Positions 41,846 to 49,983 of a stretch of 64,000 nucleotides of DNA are shown here, in pieces (positions within the stretch are counted from its first letter, which is position 1; every line of letters begins with the position of its first letter). Source of the stretch: Saccharomonospora marina XMU15 (GTDB lineage Bacteria > Actinomycetota > Actinomycetes > Mycobacteriales > Pseudonocardiaceae). The position numbers and the translations under genes were made by a program. Location: the NCBI RefSeq assembly GCF_000244955.1, contig NZ_CM001439.1, positions 5,896,527 to 5,960,526 of the forward strand, in the 5' to 3' direction. Under the pieces are notes generated by a model. It saw only the letters and a program-made list of their open reading frames with translations, made no database searches and was not told the origin of the DNA.

Positions 41846-43099
41846 TCACGCCACGAACCGGGCCGAATCCGGCGAGTCGGGCAACCGGAACCGGCGCAAC
41901 TGCTTGTTCCGCAGCCCCAGTCCTGCCACCCCTGCCACACACAGCAGCCCGCCGGAGACTGCGGCGAAAGCGGGGGAGGTCCAGCCCGCCACCACGCCCG
42001 CTCTGAAGTTGCCCGCATCAGGGCCGGACATACCCAGCGCCAGTTCCACCGCGCTCACCCTGCCTCGGTGGGAGTCAGGGGTGGCGACCTGCACCAGCGC
42101 ACCACGGGCGATCACGGCGAAGGTGTCGGCGCCACCCGACACGGCGAGGAAACCGAGCGCGAGCCACAACGGCTGGGCAAGCCCGAACCCGACGATCCCC
42201 GCACCCCAGACCACGGCAGCGAGCAGTTGGATGATCCCTGGCCTTCGGGACCGGGTCACCAGCCCAGACGCGGTGCCTGCGGCGATACCGCCCACGGCGA
42301 TCGCCGAAAGGAACAGCCCCAACGTGTCAGGACTGCCGCCGAAGCGCTCGGCGTTGATCGCGGGGAACAACGCGACCGGCATGGCCAGCACGGTCGCGAA
42401 CACATCGGTCAGGAAGGAGCCCGCCAGGGCCGGGCTCCGCCCGATGAACCGCCAGCCTTCCCAGATGGCGCGCGGCCCGGGCCGGGTCGGCACGCCACCG
42501 GGACGAGCAGCGGGCAGGCGCCACACCCCGTACACCGCGATCACCAGCGCCAGCGCGTCTGTCGCGTAACACGCGCCGACGCCCAGCCGCGCGGTGACCA
42601 CACCCGCGGCCGCGGGCCCCGCCAGCATCGCCACCTGGAAACTGAGGTGGGTCAGCGCGATTCCGGCGCCGACCAGCCGAGGCGGCAGCAGGGTCGCGAC
42701 GAACGTGCGCCGCACCGGTGCGCTCAGTCCCAGGAAGGCGGCGTGGACGGCCACCAGGCTCAGCACGATCGGCAGCGACCGAATCCCGGCGAAGGCGTGC
42801 CAGGCAAGCATCGCGGCACTGAGCAGTTGACCCACGGTGGACAGCACCACCAGCCGCCTGCGGTCGAGCCCGTCGGCGAGCGCACCGCCGATCATGCCGA
42901 ACACCACGGTGGGGACGGCGTTGGCCAACCCGATCGCCCCGACCGCGACCGAACTGCCCGACAGCTGCCACACCTGAGCGAGCACACCGACCACCAGCAG
43001 TTGCCCGCCGAAGGTGGAACTGGTCGTGCTCACCCACAGTCGGCGAAACGCCGCGCTGTCGCGCAGCGGTCTGGTGTCGACAAGGCCGCCGATTCTCAC
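41846..43099 (-). CDS. MFS transporter
   Basis: 417 residues with about 12 helices: LLVVGVLAQVWQLSGSSVA, TVVFGMIGGALADGLDRRR (the conserved G-x-L-AD-x-x-DRRR loop) and MLAGPAAAGVVTARLG. GTG at 43099 (VRIGGLVDTRP) overlaps the MarR stop (GTGA). It resembles enterobactin/drug exporter-type MFS proteins. The upstream MarR gene on the same strand is likely its repressor, giving a drug-efflux operon by inference. Confidence 0.9.
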   Translation of the reverse strand: MRIGGLVDTRPLRDSAAFRRLWVSTTSSTFGGQLLVVGVLAQVWQLSGSSVAVGAIGLANAVPTVVFGMIGGALADGLDRRRLVVLSTVGQLLSAAMLAWHAFAGIRSLPIVLSLVAVHAAFLGLSAPVRRTFVATLLPPRLVGAGIALTHLSFQVAMLAGPAAAGVVTARLGVGACYATDALALVIAVYGVWRLPAARPGGVPTRPGPRAIWEGWRFIGRSPALAGSFLTDVFATVLAMPVALFPAINAERFGGSPDTLGLFLSAIAVGGIAAGTASGLVTRSRRPGIIQLLAAVVWGAGIVGFGLAQPLWLALGFLAVSGGADTFAVIARGALVQVATPDSHRGRVSAVELALGMSGPDAGNFRAGVVAGWTSPAFAAVSGGLLCVAGVAGLGLRNKQLRRFRLPDSPDSARFVA

Positions 43100-43620
43100 T
43101 GTGTCGGTTGCTGTGGCGGTTGCGGTACCGAACGCAGGCGGCGGGCGATCCGCTCGCGGAACGGCTCCCGTGCCAGCGCCCGTTCGATGTCGCGCACCAC
43201 CCGCGTCAGCGCGTAGGGGATCTCGTCGTCGAGTTCGGCGACCGCGTCCTCGGTGGCCCGCCACTCGGCCTCGATGAACGGCACCAGTTGCCTGCCCTTG
43301 TCCGTCAGCGTCACCTCGCGGGTGCGCGCGTCGGCTCCGGGGCGCGTGGCCACCAGCCCTTCCGCGCGCAGCGCGCTCACGGTCTGGCTCATCGCCGAAT
43401 GCGTGACCTCCAGCGACTGCGCGAGCTGGCGGATGGTCATGGGCCCGTGGCGGGACAGCCGGATCAGCGGCATGGTGTGCCGGGGCCGTACACCCCTGAC
43501 GTCGAGCCGTTCGTACAGGCGTGCGATGTCGTCGTCCATCGCGTCCAACAGCCTGCGCAGCGGTCGCCAGTGGCTGATCTCGGTCGGGTCGTGGGGTTGT
43601 CGATCGTTCGGCTCGCTCAC
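43096..43620 (-). CDS. MarR-family regulator of the MFS operon
   Basis: 174 residues. Winged helix: MTIRQLAQSLEVTHSAMSQT followed by VSALRAEGLVATRPGADART, a 'wing' with DART-REV. GTG at 43620 with a TANNNT (TACGAT) 7 nt upstream on the minus strand. The stop overlaps the MFS start. A palindrome at 43633-43656 abuts its promoter, so autoregulation is expected. Confidence 0.92.
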   Translation of the reverse strand: MSEPNDRQPHDPTEISHWRPLRRLLDAMDDDIARLYERLDVRGVRPRHTMPLIRLSRHGPMTIRQLAQSLEVTHSAMSQTVSALRAEGLVATRPGADARTREVTLTDKGRQLVPFIEAEWRATEDAVAELDDEIPYALTRVVRDIERALAREPFRERIARRLRSVPQPPQQPTQ

Positions 43621-43627
43621 GCCGACG

Positions 43628-43656
43628 ATCGTAACAGCACTTATATAACCACTGTT
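43628..43656 (-). promoter_or_regulatory. MarR-MFS promoter and 24-bp dyad operator
   Basis: The dyad is AACAG-N3-TTATATAA-N3-CTGTT (43633-43656); the central octamer is a perfect palindrome. The -10 TACGAT (43633-43628, minus strand) touches it. It is the clearest operator in the window. Confidence 0.65.
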
Positions 43657-43678
43657 GTAATTGCCCGTCAGGAACTAC

Positions 43679-44251
43679 TCAGTTGCGTTGCAGATCCCCC
43701 GGGTGCGTCGCCAGCAACGCGGTCGGCAGGCCCTGCCTTCGCAACACCTGACCCCACAGATCTTTGGCGGGCGTTGCCAGCACGTCGCTCGGCAGCGCGG
43801 GCACTATCAACCAGTCACCCCTGTCGATCTCACCCGCGAGCTGCCCCGAGTCCCACCCCGCGTAACCGGCGAACACTCGAAGTCCCCGCACCCGTGCCAC
43901 CAGCGAGTCCGGGTCCGCATCCAGATCCACGAGCGCGACCGGGCCACGGACGGCGATCACACCCGGCACGCTCGCCGCGGTCTCGCCGGTACGCAGCGCC
44001 GCGAGGCACAGCGCCGTCTTCTTCTCCACCGGGCCCCCGACGAACACCGCCTGCGGCTCGACCACGTGCTCGCCCCAGTTCGGCAACACCTCGTCCACCG
44101 GGACGTCGCTGGGCCTGTTGAGCACCACACCGAGAGTGCCCTCGTCGCGATGATCGATCACGAAGACCACCGTCCGGCGAAAGTTCGGGTCAAACATCGT
44201 GGGGGCAGCGACCAGGAGTGTTCCCGGCTCAACCTCGGCGTCCGCTCGCAC
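43679..44251 (-). CDS. YqgE/AlgH family protein
   Basis: 190 residues. Signature LLVAAPTMFDPNFRRTVVFV, GVVLNRPSD, VFVGGPVEKKTALCL, FAGYAGWDSGQLAGEI and GDWLIVPALPSD. The role of this family is still unclear, with links to transcriptional or stress functions. GTG at 44251 is used; a longer frame upstream has no good start. It is divergent from the MFS gene at 44326. Confidence 0.93.
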   Translation of the reverse strand: MRADAEVEPGTLLVAAPTMFDPNFRRTVVFVIDHRDEGTLGVVLNRPSDVPVDEVLPNWGEHVVEPQAVFVGGPVEKKTALCLAALRTGETAASVPGVIAVRGPVALVDLDADPDSLVARVRGLRVFAGYAGWDSGQLAGEIDRGDWLIVPALPSDVLATPAKDLWGQVLRRQGLPTALLATHPGDLQRN

Positions 44252-44311
44252 ACCTTCATGATCCCACCCACGCCGGAGCGTGACCTCGCGGTGTTGTCGG
44301 GCGCGCCGCGT

Positions 44312-44317
44312 TAGGCT
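44312..44317 (+). promoter_or_regulatory. -10 hexamer for leaderless MFS mRNA
   Basis: TAGGCT ends 8 nt before the GTG at 44326. Confidence 0.4.
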
Positions 44318-44325
44318 GGAGCATC

Positions 44326-45606
44326 GTGACCGCGCAGGCGCAAACCGGGGCAAAGCTCGCCACCTCTCGCGCGCTGCTCACTCTCCGCGACTTCCGCAAG
44401 CTGCTCTACCTGCGGTTCGCGATGCACTGGGGCGACGGGTTGTTCCAGGCCGGCCTCGCGGGCGCGGTGCTGTTCAACCCCGAACGCGGCGCCGACCCCC
44501 TCACCATCGCGGGCGGGTTCGCCGCGCTGCTGCTGCCCTACTCCCTTGTAGGACCGTTCGCGGGTGCCCTGCTCGACCGCTGGGACCGCAGGCGGGTACT
44601 CGTCGTCGCGAACCTGTTGCGCGGAGCAGCCATCGTCGCCGCCGCTGCCGCCGTCGCCGCGGGCGCTCAGGGACTGCCGCTGTTCGCGCTGGCGCTGCTG
44701 GTCATGGGCATCTCACGGTTCGCGGGCGCCGGAGTGTCCGCGTCGCTGCCGCACGTCGTGCCCGCGCGGCGGCTGGTGGCGGCCAACGCGCTGTCCGTCA
44801 CCGCAGGTGCGATGGTGGCCGTGCTCGGCGGCGCGTGTGCCATCGGGCTGCGCGCCGTCCTCGGCAGTGGGGACACCGGTTCGGCGTGGACCACCTCTGT
44901 CGCCGTCGTGGGCTCACTGGTCGCCGCCGCGCTGGCGACAAGGTTCGCGCGCGGCGGCCTCGGCCCCGACACGGTGGACGAACCGGCGAACGTGGTCAGC
45001 GCCGTCGCCGCGGGCCTCGCCTCCGGCGCGCGGACCGCCGCGCAGACCCCGACCGTCAGGGCCGGGCTCGTCGCCCTGCTCGCCCACCGCGCCGCGTTCG
45101 GCATCTCTTTGCTGCTGACCGTGTTGCTGATGCGGTACTCCTTCTCCGGCGTCGGCCCGCTCAAGGCGGGACTGGCCGGGCTCGGCGAACTGGCCGTGAT
45201 GGGCGGCGCAGGCATCCTGCTCGCCGGGCTGGTGACACCGAAGCTCGTTGCCCGCTTCGGCAGGCGGGCGGTCGTCACGGGAGCCCTCGTGGCCGCCGCG
45301 GCGGCGCAGGCGGGACTCGGCCTGCCGATGGTGCTGCCCACCGTGTTGCTGGCTGCCTTCGCCATCACCGCGGCCGGGCAGGTACTGAAGCTCTCCGTCG
45401 ACGCCTCTATCCAGCGAGACGTCGGCGACGAGACCCGCGGCCGCGTGTTCGCGCTCTACGACACGCTGTTCAACGTCACCCAGGTCGCCGCGGTGTCGTT
45501 CGCCGCGTTCTTCGTCCCGCTGGACGGGCACTCGGTGGGGCTGCAACTCGTTGCGATCGCGATGTATCTGCTCGGTGTCGCCGGTCACCTGGCCACTTCC
45601 CGTTAA
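44326..45606 (+). CDS. MFS transporter
   Basis: 426 residues. About 12 helices; conserved loop VGPFAGALLDRWDRRRVLVV and C-terminal-half motif VGDETRGRVFALYDTLFNVT. It is a different MFS subgroup from the one at 41846. The GTG at 44326 follows a TANNNT. It is the gene before the YbaB-like and TNT-like genes, but the promoter at 45604 suggests separate transcription. Substrate unknown. Confidence 0.9.
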   Translation: MTAQAQTGAKLATSRALLTLRDFRKLLYLRFAMHWGDGLFQAGLAGAVLFNPERGADPLTIAGGFAALLLPYSLVGPFAGALLDRWDRRRVLVVANLLRGAAIVAAAAAVAAGAQGLPLFALALLVMGISRFAGAGVSASLPHVVPARRLVAANALSVTAGAMVAVLGGACAIGLRAVLGSGDTGSAWTTSVAVVGSLVAAALATRFARGGLGPDTVDEPANVVSAVAAGLASGARTAAQTPTVRAGLVALLAHRAAFGISLLLTVLLMRYSFSGVGPLKAGLAGLGELAVMGGAGILLAGLVTPKLVARFGRRAVVTGALVAAAAAQAGLGLPMVLPTVLLAAFAITAAGQVLKLSVDASIQRDVGDETRGRVFALYDTLFNVTQVAAVSFAAFFVPLDGHSVGLQLVAIAMYLLGVAGHLATSR

Positions 45607-45609
45607 GGT
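45604..45609 (+). promoter_or_regulatory. -10 hexamer overlapping the MFS stop
   Basis: TAAGGT includes the TAA stop of the MFS gene and ends 8 nt before the GTG at 45618. Confidence 0.4.
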
Positions 45610-45617
45610 GAGCGCTT

Positions 45618-45881
45618 GTGACCATGGCTGGCAACGACGCGTCGACGACCGTCACATCGCGGGACGGGCTCGTCCGCGCCACCCTTGATTCCACCGGCTC
45701 GCTGACCGGGCTCGAGTTCGCGCGTACGGCGTTCGACCAGAGCGACCCGCGGACACTCGCACAGACGGTCCTCGATGTCGTACGGGAGGGCACCGAGCGG
45801 GTACGGCAACGGATCGACAGCGCTCCACCGCCGCCTGTCCCGCCGAGACCGACACCGAAACGTGCCCGTCGAGCACGCTAG
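45618..45881 (+). CDS. YbaB/EbfC-like small protein
   Basis: 87 residues. The core SRDGLVRATLDSTGSLTGLE, then LAQTVLDVVREGTERVRQRI, fits the C-terminal half of YbaB/EbfC-type proteins (GLV-x-V-x-D-x-x-G-x-L). The basic Pro-rich tail ends KRARRAR. Start GTG 45618; ATG at 45624 is possible. In actinobacteria YbaB-like genes often neighbour toxin or ESX-type genes; here a TNT-like gene follows 70 nt downstream. Confidence 0.7.
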   Translation: MTMAGNDASTTVTSRDGLVRATLDSTGSLTGLEFARTAFDQSDPRTLAQTVLDVVREGTERVRQRIDSAPPPPVPPRPTPKRARRAR

Positions 45882-45951
45882 ATTAAGTCGGTGTGAAGCG
45901 CGCTCCGCACGCGCGGGAGCTACTGGGGACGCACTGAAACGAGGGGAAAGC

Positions 45952-47874
45952 GTGCGCTACCGAGTCGAGGTGGCCGATCGACCCGATGCGCTGTACGCGT
46001 TGTGGAACGGTGGCATCTACCGCGCGCAGCGCTCCACGGCGGACGGCACCGTGCTGCTCGTCGCCGAGGACGGCGAGCAGCCGCCGGAGGGTTTCGACAC
46101 CGAATCGCAGGGCCGTCCCGCCAAGGTCGTGCCTGCCTCCGAGGCGGGCGCCACCTTCGCGATCCACACCTACTGCCACTACGACGACGAGCCCTACCGC
46201 GTCGAGCCGCGCTCGCGCGACGGCGAGCTGACACTGCGTTGGGTGGGCACCGACGAGCGCATGGCTGCTCAGCTGGGGCTTACCGGTCTCAGCACCACCA
46301 CCGACGACCCGGAGACGCTGACCGCGCTGTGGCAGGAGCGGCACGACTTCGCCGAGGAAGGCACCCCCCGCAGCGAACCGGGTAGTGGTGACACGCAGGC
46401 GCTGCTCAGGGCGATCGGCCGCACACTGCAAGGTTTCCTACCCCACGGGTGGCAGCGTGTCGGCGCGCAGTTTCGCCAGGTCGGTGACTACTCCGAACTG
46501 GAGGTGAGGGCGGTCGCCGACGACGTGATCGTTTCGCTGTCCGCCCCACCTCGATTGGGGCAGCTGTTCACGCAGTTGCGGTCGGCGATGTACGAACCGG
46601 ACGCGGGCACCTGGTGCCAGGGCACGTTCACGCTCGACTCGGAGTCGCGGTTCGACTTCGACTTCGACGCCGAGGCGGAGCCCGAGTGGCGGTTGCCGCC
46701 GCACGGCCGCACCACCGCCCGCAGCTACGACGTCGAGCTGACCTACTACCCCCGCAAGCAGGTGCCCGGCTGGCTCGCCGCACGTGCCGGGCTGCCGCTG
46801 GACGTGCCGCTGCGGACGGCCAACGTCGTCGACAGCCACGCCGACGGCGAACCGCCTGTGGTGAACCGGCCACCCTTACCCCGCGACGAGGTGCCACGCA
46901 TCCTCTCCTACCTCTACCGCGCACCGGTGGCGCTGAGCAGGCCCGGCGCACTGGCGGACATCTTCCGCCCCGGGCCGCCGAGCGTGCCGGACGCCTTCCA
47001 CACCGATGGCAGCTGGATCTGGCCCGCCGCCGTTCCGCACTACCTGCGCACCTACGGCGTGCCGCCGGAAGCCGACCTGCTGGAGCACATCAGGGCGAAC
47101 AACTACCGGCCGCCCTACGTCGGCGCCCTGCTCCGCGCCACGGCGGAGGCGGACGTGCTCGGCAAGCCGCGACCGCCGCGAACGCCGGAAGACCTCGCCG
47201 ACGAAGAGCCCGCGGACCTTGTCGAGCGCGGCCTGCTTCCCGCGCGGCCACTGCGGGCAAGTGAGGTGCTGCGAGTGCTGCGCGCCAGGCTCACCGAGCA
47301 CGGCGTGCCGGAGACGGCCTACCGCATCGGCGAGGCCGCCGACGGCGCGTGGTGCCTGCGCCGCACACCACAGGGCTGGGAGGTGGCGCGCCACGACGGG
47401 GGCACACCCGTCGACTCGCGCCGCTTTCCTTGCGTGCATGCCGCCGCGGAGGCGCTGCTCGGTGCGCTGCTGCTGTATCCGGCGCGGGCATGGCACGGTC
47501 CCTCCGCCGACGCCGAGGCGCACGAACCGCCGGGCAACGCCACCGACTGGCCGATCCTTCCGCTGCGAGGCGAGCCACCGCTGACCTACTACCGGGGAAA
47601 GCGCATGGTCACACTGCCCAGTGACACCGTGCTCCGTCGCTTCGGGAACGAGAACGGCAACCTCGTGCATCCCGAGCGCACCCGGTTCCCCGAGACGTCA
47701 CTTGCCTTCGAGCGGGAGTCCGACCTGCGCCACTACCGGCTACGGCGGCCGTTGCGGGTGCTCACTGGCGTGACGCTGGCGTGGGGACCACTGCCCGGAG
47801 GTGCCGTCGCCTACCTGCTGCCTCGCCACATCGGGCACCACCTGGAAACCGGCGCGCTGGAACGCGCGGACTGA
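45952..47874 (+). CDS. TNT (NAD+ glycohydrolase)-like multidomain protein
   Basis: 640 residues, cytoplasmic-looking (no signal peptide). Residues 1 to about 130 are an unrecognised beta-rich part (YALWNGGIYRAQRSTADGTV). A YezG/DUF600-like immunity-type region follows (about 145-240: LQGFLPHGWQRVGAQFRQVG). Next come a middle region with FHTDGSWIWPAAVPHYLRTY and LRASEVLRVLRARLTEHGVP. The C-terminus is a TNT/DUF4237-type domain (SDTVLRRFGNENGNLV and LPGGAVAYLLPRHIGHHLET). The site expected to carry the catalytic Gln (GG-x-x-Q-Y) reads GGAVAY, so activity is doubtful. GTG at 45952 follows GAGGGGAAAG. Confidence 0.7.
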   Translation: MRYRVEVADRPDALYALWNGGIYRAQRSTADGTVLLVAEDGEQPPEGFDTESQGRPAKVVPASEAGATFAIHTYCHYDDEPYRVEPRSRDGELTLRWVGTDERMAAQLGLTGLSTTTDDPETLTALWQERHDFAEEGTPRSEPGSGDTQALLRAIGRTLQGFLPHGWQRVGAQFRQVGDYSELEVRAVADDVIVSLSAPPRLGQLFTQLRSAMYEPDAGTWCQGTFTLDSESRFDFDFDAEAEPEWRLPPHGRTTARSYDVELTYYPRKQVPGWLAARAGLPLDVPLRTANVVDSHADGEPPVVNRPPLPRDEVPRILSYLYRAPVALSRPGALADIFRPGPPSVPDAFHTDGSWIWPAAVPHYLRTYGVPPEADLLEHIRANNYRPPYVGALLRATAEADVLGKPRPPRTPEDLADEEPADLVERGLLPARPLRASEVLRVLRARLTEHGVPETAYRIGEAADGAWCLRRTPQGWEVARHDGGTPVDSRRFPCVHAAAEALLGALLLYPARAWHGPSADAEAHEPPGNATDWPILPLRGEPPLTYYRGKRMVTLPSDTVLRRFGNENGNLVHPERTRFPETSLAFERESDLRHYRLRRPLRVLTGVTLAWGPLPGGAVAYLLPRHIGHHLETGALERAD

Positions 47875-47895
47875 CCGGCACCCCACCCGCGCGGC

Positions 47896-49389
47896 TCACC
47901 GTGGCGGTTCGATGCCCTGCTCGGCAGCCCACCTGCGCAGCTCCGCCACCGCCTCGTCGTGCTCGAGCGGTCCCCGGTCCAGTCGCACCTCCTTGAGGTG
48001 CGACCACGCCTTGCCGACCAGCGGGCCCGGCTCGATGCCGAGTATCCGCATGATCTCGTTGCCATCGAGGTCGGGCCGAACCCGCGCGAGGTCCTCCTCC
48101 TGCTCGATGCGGGCGATGCGCTCTTCCAGATCGTCGTAGGCGCGTTGCAGGGCGAAGGCCTTGCGCTTGTTGCGGGTGGTGCAGTCGGCACGCACGAGCT
48201 TGTGCAGCCTCGGCAACAGCGGACCGGCGTCGGTGACGTACCTGCGCACCGCGGAGTCGGTCCACTCACCCTTGCCGTAGCCGTGGAACCGCAGGTGCAG
48301 GAACACCAGCTGCGACACGTCGCTGACGACGTCCTTCGGGTAACGCAGCGCGCGCAAACGCTTGCGGGCGAGCTTGGCGCCAACCACCTCGTGGTGGTGG
48401 AAGCTCACTCCGCCGCCCGGCTCGAACCGCCTCGTCGCCGGCTTGCCGATGTCGTGCAGCAGTGCGGCCAGCCGCAGCACCAGGTCCGGCTCCAGCTTCG
48501 GCTCGTGCGCGGTCTCCAGTTCGATGGCCTGGTCGAGCACGGTCAGCGAATGCTGGTAGACGTCCTTGTGCTGGTGGTGCTCGTCGATCGCCAGCCGCAT
48601 CCCCGGCACCTCCGGCAGCACGTGCTCGGCCAGTCCGGTGTCAACCATCAGTTCGATACCGCGCCTCGGCGCGACGCCGAGCAGCAGCTTCGACAACTCC
48701 GCCTGCACCCGCTCCGCCGTGATCCGTGCGATCTCGGACGACATGTCCCTCATCGCGGCGATCACCCTTGGCGCGGGTTCGAACCCAAGTTGCGCCACGA
48801 ACCTGGCCGCGCGCAGCATCCGCAACGGGTCGTCGGCGAAGGACTCCTCCGGCGTGGCTGGGGTGTCCAGCGTGCGCTGCGCCAGCGCCTCCAGACCGTT
48901 GTGCGGGTCGACAAACGTCTTGGTCGACAGTTCGATGGCCATCGCGTTCACGGTGAAGTCCCTGCGCACGAGGTCGCCCTCGATGGTGTCGCCGAACGCG
49001 ACCTCGGGGTGGCGGCCGACGCGGTCGTAGGACTCCGCCCGGAACGTGGTGATCTCCAGCGTGGTGCCGTGCCTGGCGGCTCCCACCGTGCCGAACTCGA
49101 TTCCGGTGTCCCATACCGCCTCGGCCCAGCCCGCGACCACCTGCTGCACCTGTTGCGGTCGCGCGTCGGTGGTGAAGTCGAGGTCAGGGGAGAGCCTGCC
49201 GAGCAGGGCGTCACGAACGCTGCCGCCCACGAGGTAGAGCCGGTGCCCGCGCTCGGCGAACCTGGCGGCGAGTTCGTCGGCGATCGGCGAGATGCGCAGC
49301 AACTCGGCCACCGCGTTGCGCTTCGCCCGCGTCAACCGTCCCTGGTCAGAGGTCCGCTCGGCCTCGTTCACACCGATTCCACTCCCCAC
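47896..49389 (-). CDS. pcnA: CCA tRNA nucleotidyltransferase / polymerase PcnA-like
   Basis: 497 residues. Head domain of the class II nucleotidyltransferase family: LVGGSVRDALLGRLSPDLDF with the metal Asp pair. A C-terminal HD domain follows (HQHKDVYQHSLTVLDQA and LLHDIGKPATR), the mark of the long actinobacterial form. It adds or repairs the CCA end of tRNA. GTG at 49389 with GGGGGA upstream. It is divergent from the nudix gene, the conserved oriC-side arrangement. Confidence 0.95.
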   Translation of the reverse strand: MGSGIGVNEAERTSDQGRLTRAKRNAVAELLRISPIADELAARFAERGHRLYLVGGSVRDALLGRLSPDLDFTTDARPQQVQQVVAGWAEAVWDTGIEFGTVGAARHGTTLEITTFRAESYDRVGRHPEVAFGDTIEGDLVRRDFTVNAMAIELSTKTFVDPHNGLEALAQRTLDTPATPEESFADDPLRMLRAARFVAQLGFEPAPRVIAAMRDMSSEIARITAERVQAELSKLLLGVAPRRGIELMVDTGLAEHVLPEVPGMRLAIDEHHQHKDVYQHSLTVLDQAIELETAHEPKLEPDLVLRLAALLHDIGKPATRRFEPGGGVSFHHHEVVGAKLARKRLRALRYPKDVVSDVSQLVFLHLRFHGYGKGEWTDSAVRRYVTDAGPLLPRLHKLVRADCTTRNKRKAFALQRAYDDLEERIARIEQEEDLARVRPDLDGNEIMRILGIEPGPLVGKAWSHLKEVRLDRGPLEHDEAVAELRRWAAEQGIEPPR

Positions 49390-49460
49390 GCGGTCCCCCT
49401 ACTACACCCCTGGCTCAACTCGGACACGGCAAGCCAGCGTACCGGCGACGCCGTTTGCTC

Positions 49461-49466
49461 TAGCAT
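49461..49466 (+). promoter_or_regulatory. -10 hexamer for leaderless nudix mRNA
   Basis: TAGCAT ends 6 nt before the ATG at 49473. Confidence 0.5.
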
Positions 49467-49472
49467 CGCAGC

Positions 49473-49976
49473 ATGCCTGGATCGGCCGGTCGCTCCGGTG
49501 GCGCCAAACCGGGACGCCGGTCCCGGCGCCGCCGTGGCAAGCGGCTGACCACGGTGAACGAGACCTCGGCGGGCGGGCTCGTCGTCGACTCACAACGCCG
49601 CAATGCCGTGCTCATCGGCAGGCTCGACCGGCAGGGCAAACTGCTGTGGTCGTTGCCGAAGGGCCACATCGAGGACGGGGAAACCACCGAGCAGACCGCG
49701 ATGCGCGAGGTGAAGGAGGAGACCGGGATTTCCGCGCACGTGCTGCGGCCACTCGGCACGATCGACTACTGGTTCGTCGCCGAGCGCCGCCGAGTGCACA
49801 AAACGGTCCACCATTTTCTTCTCGAGGCCAACGGTGGGGAACTCTCCGACGAGGACGTAGAAGTGACCGAGGTGGCTTGGGTGCCGCTTGCCGAACTCGA
49901 CGGCAGGCTCGCCTACGCCGACGAGCGCAAGTTGGTGCGCAAGGCTCGCGAGTTGTTCGAAGGGGCCCTGGAGTGA
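49473..49976 (+). CDS. Nudix hydrolase (MutT4-like)
   Basis: 167 residues. A basic N-terminus ([15 protein letters not shown]) precedes the Nudix fold. The Nudix box [20 protein letters not shown], followed by TG, is complete (G-x5-E-x7-REU-x-EE-x-GU). It removes nucleoside-diphosphate-linked moieties; the exact substrate is unknown. First gene of the nudix-DUF6049-murJ-pseudokinase run, leaderless. Confidence 0.92.
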   Translation: MPGSAGRSGGAKPGRRSRRRRGKRLTTVNETSAGGLVVDSQRRNAVLIGRLDRQGKLLWSLPKGHIEDGETTEQTAMREVKEETGISAHVLRPLGTIDYWFVAERRRVHKTVHHFLLEANGGELSDEDVEVTEVAWVPLAELDGRLAYADERKLVRKARELFEGALE

Positions 49977-49983
49977 GCAGGCA

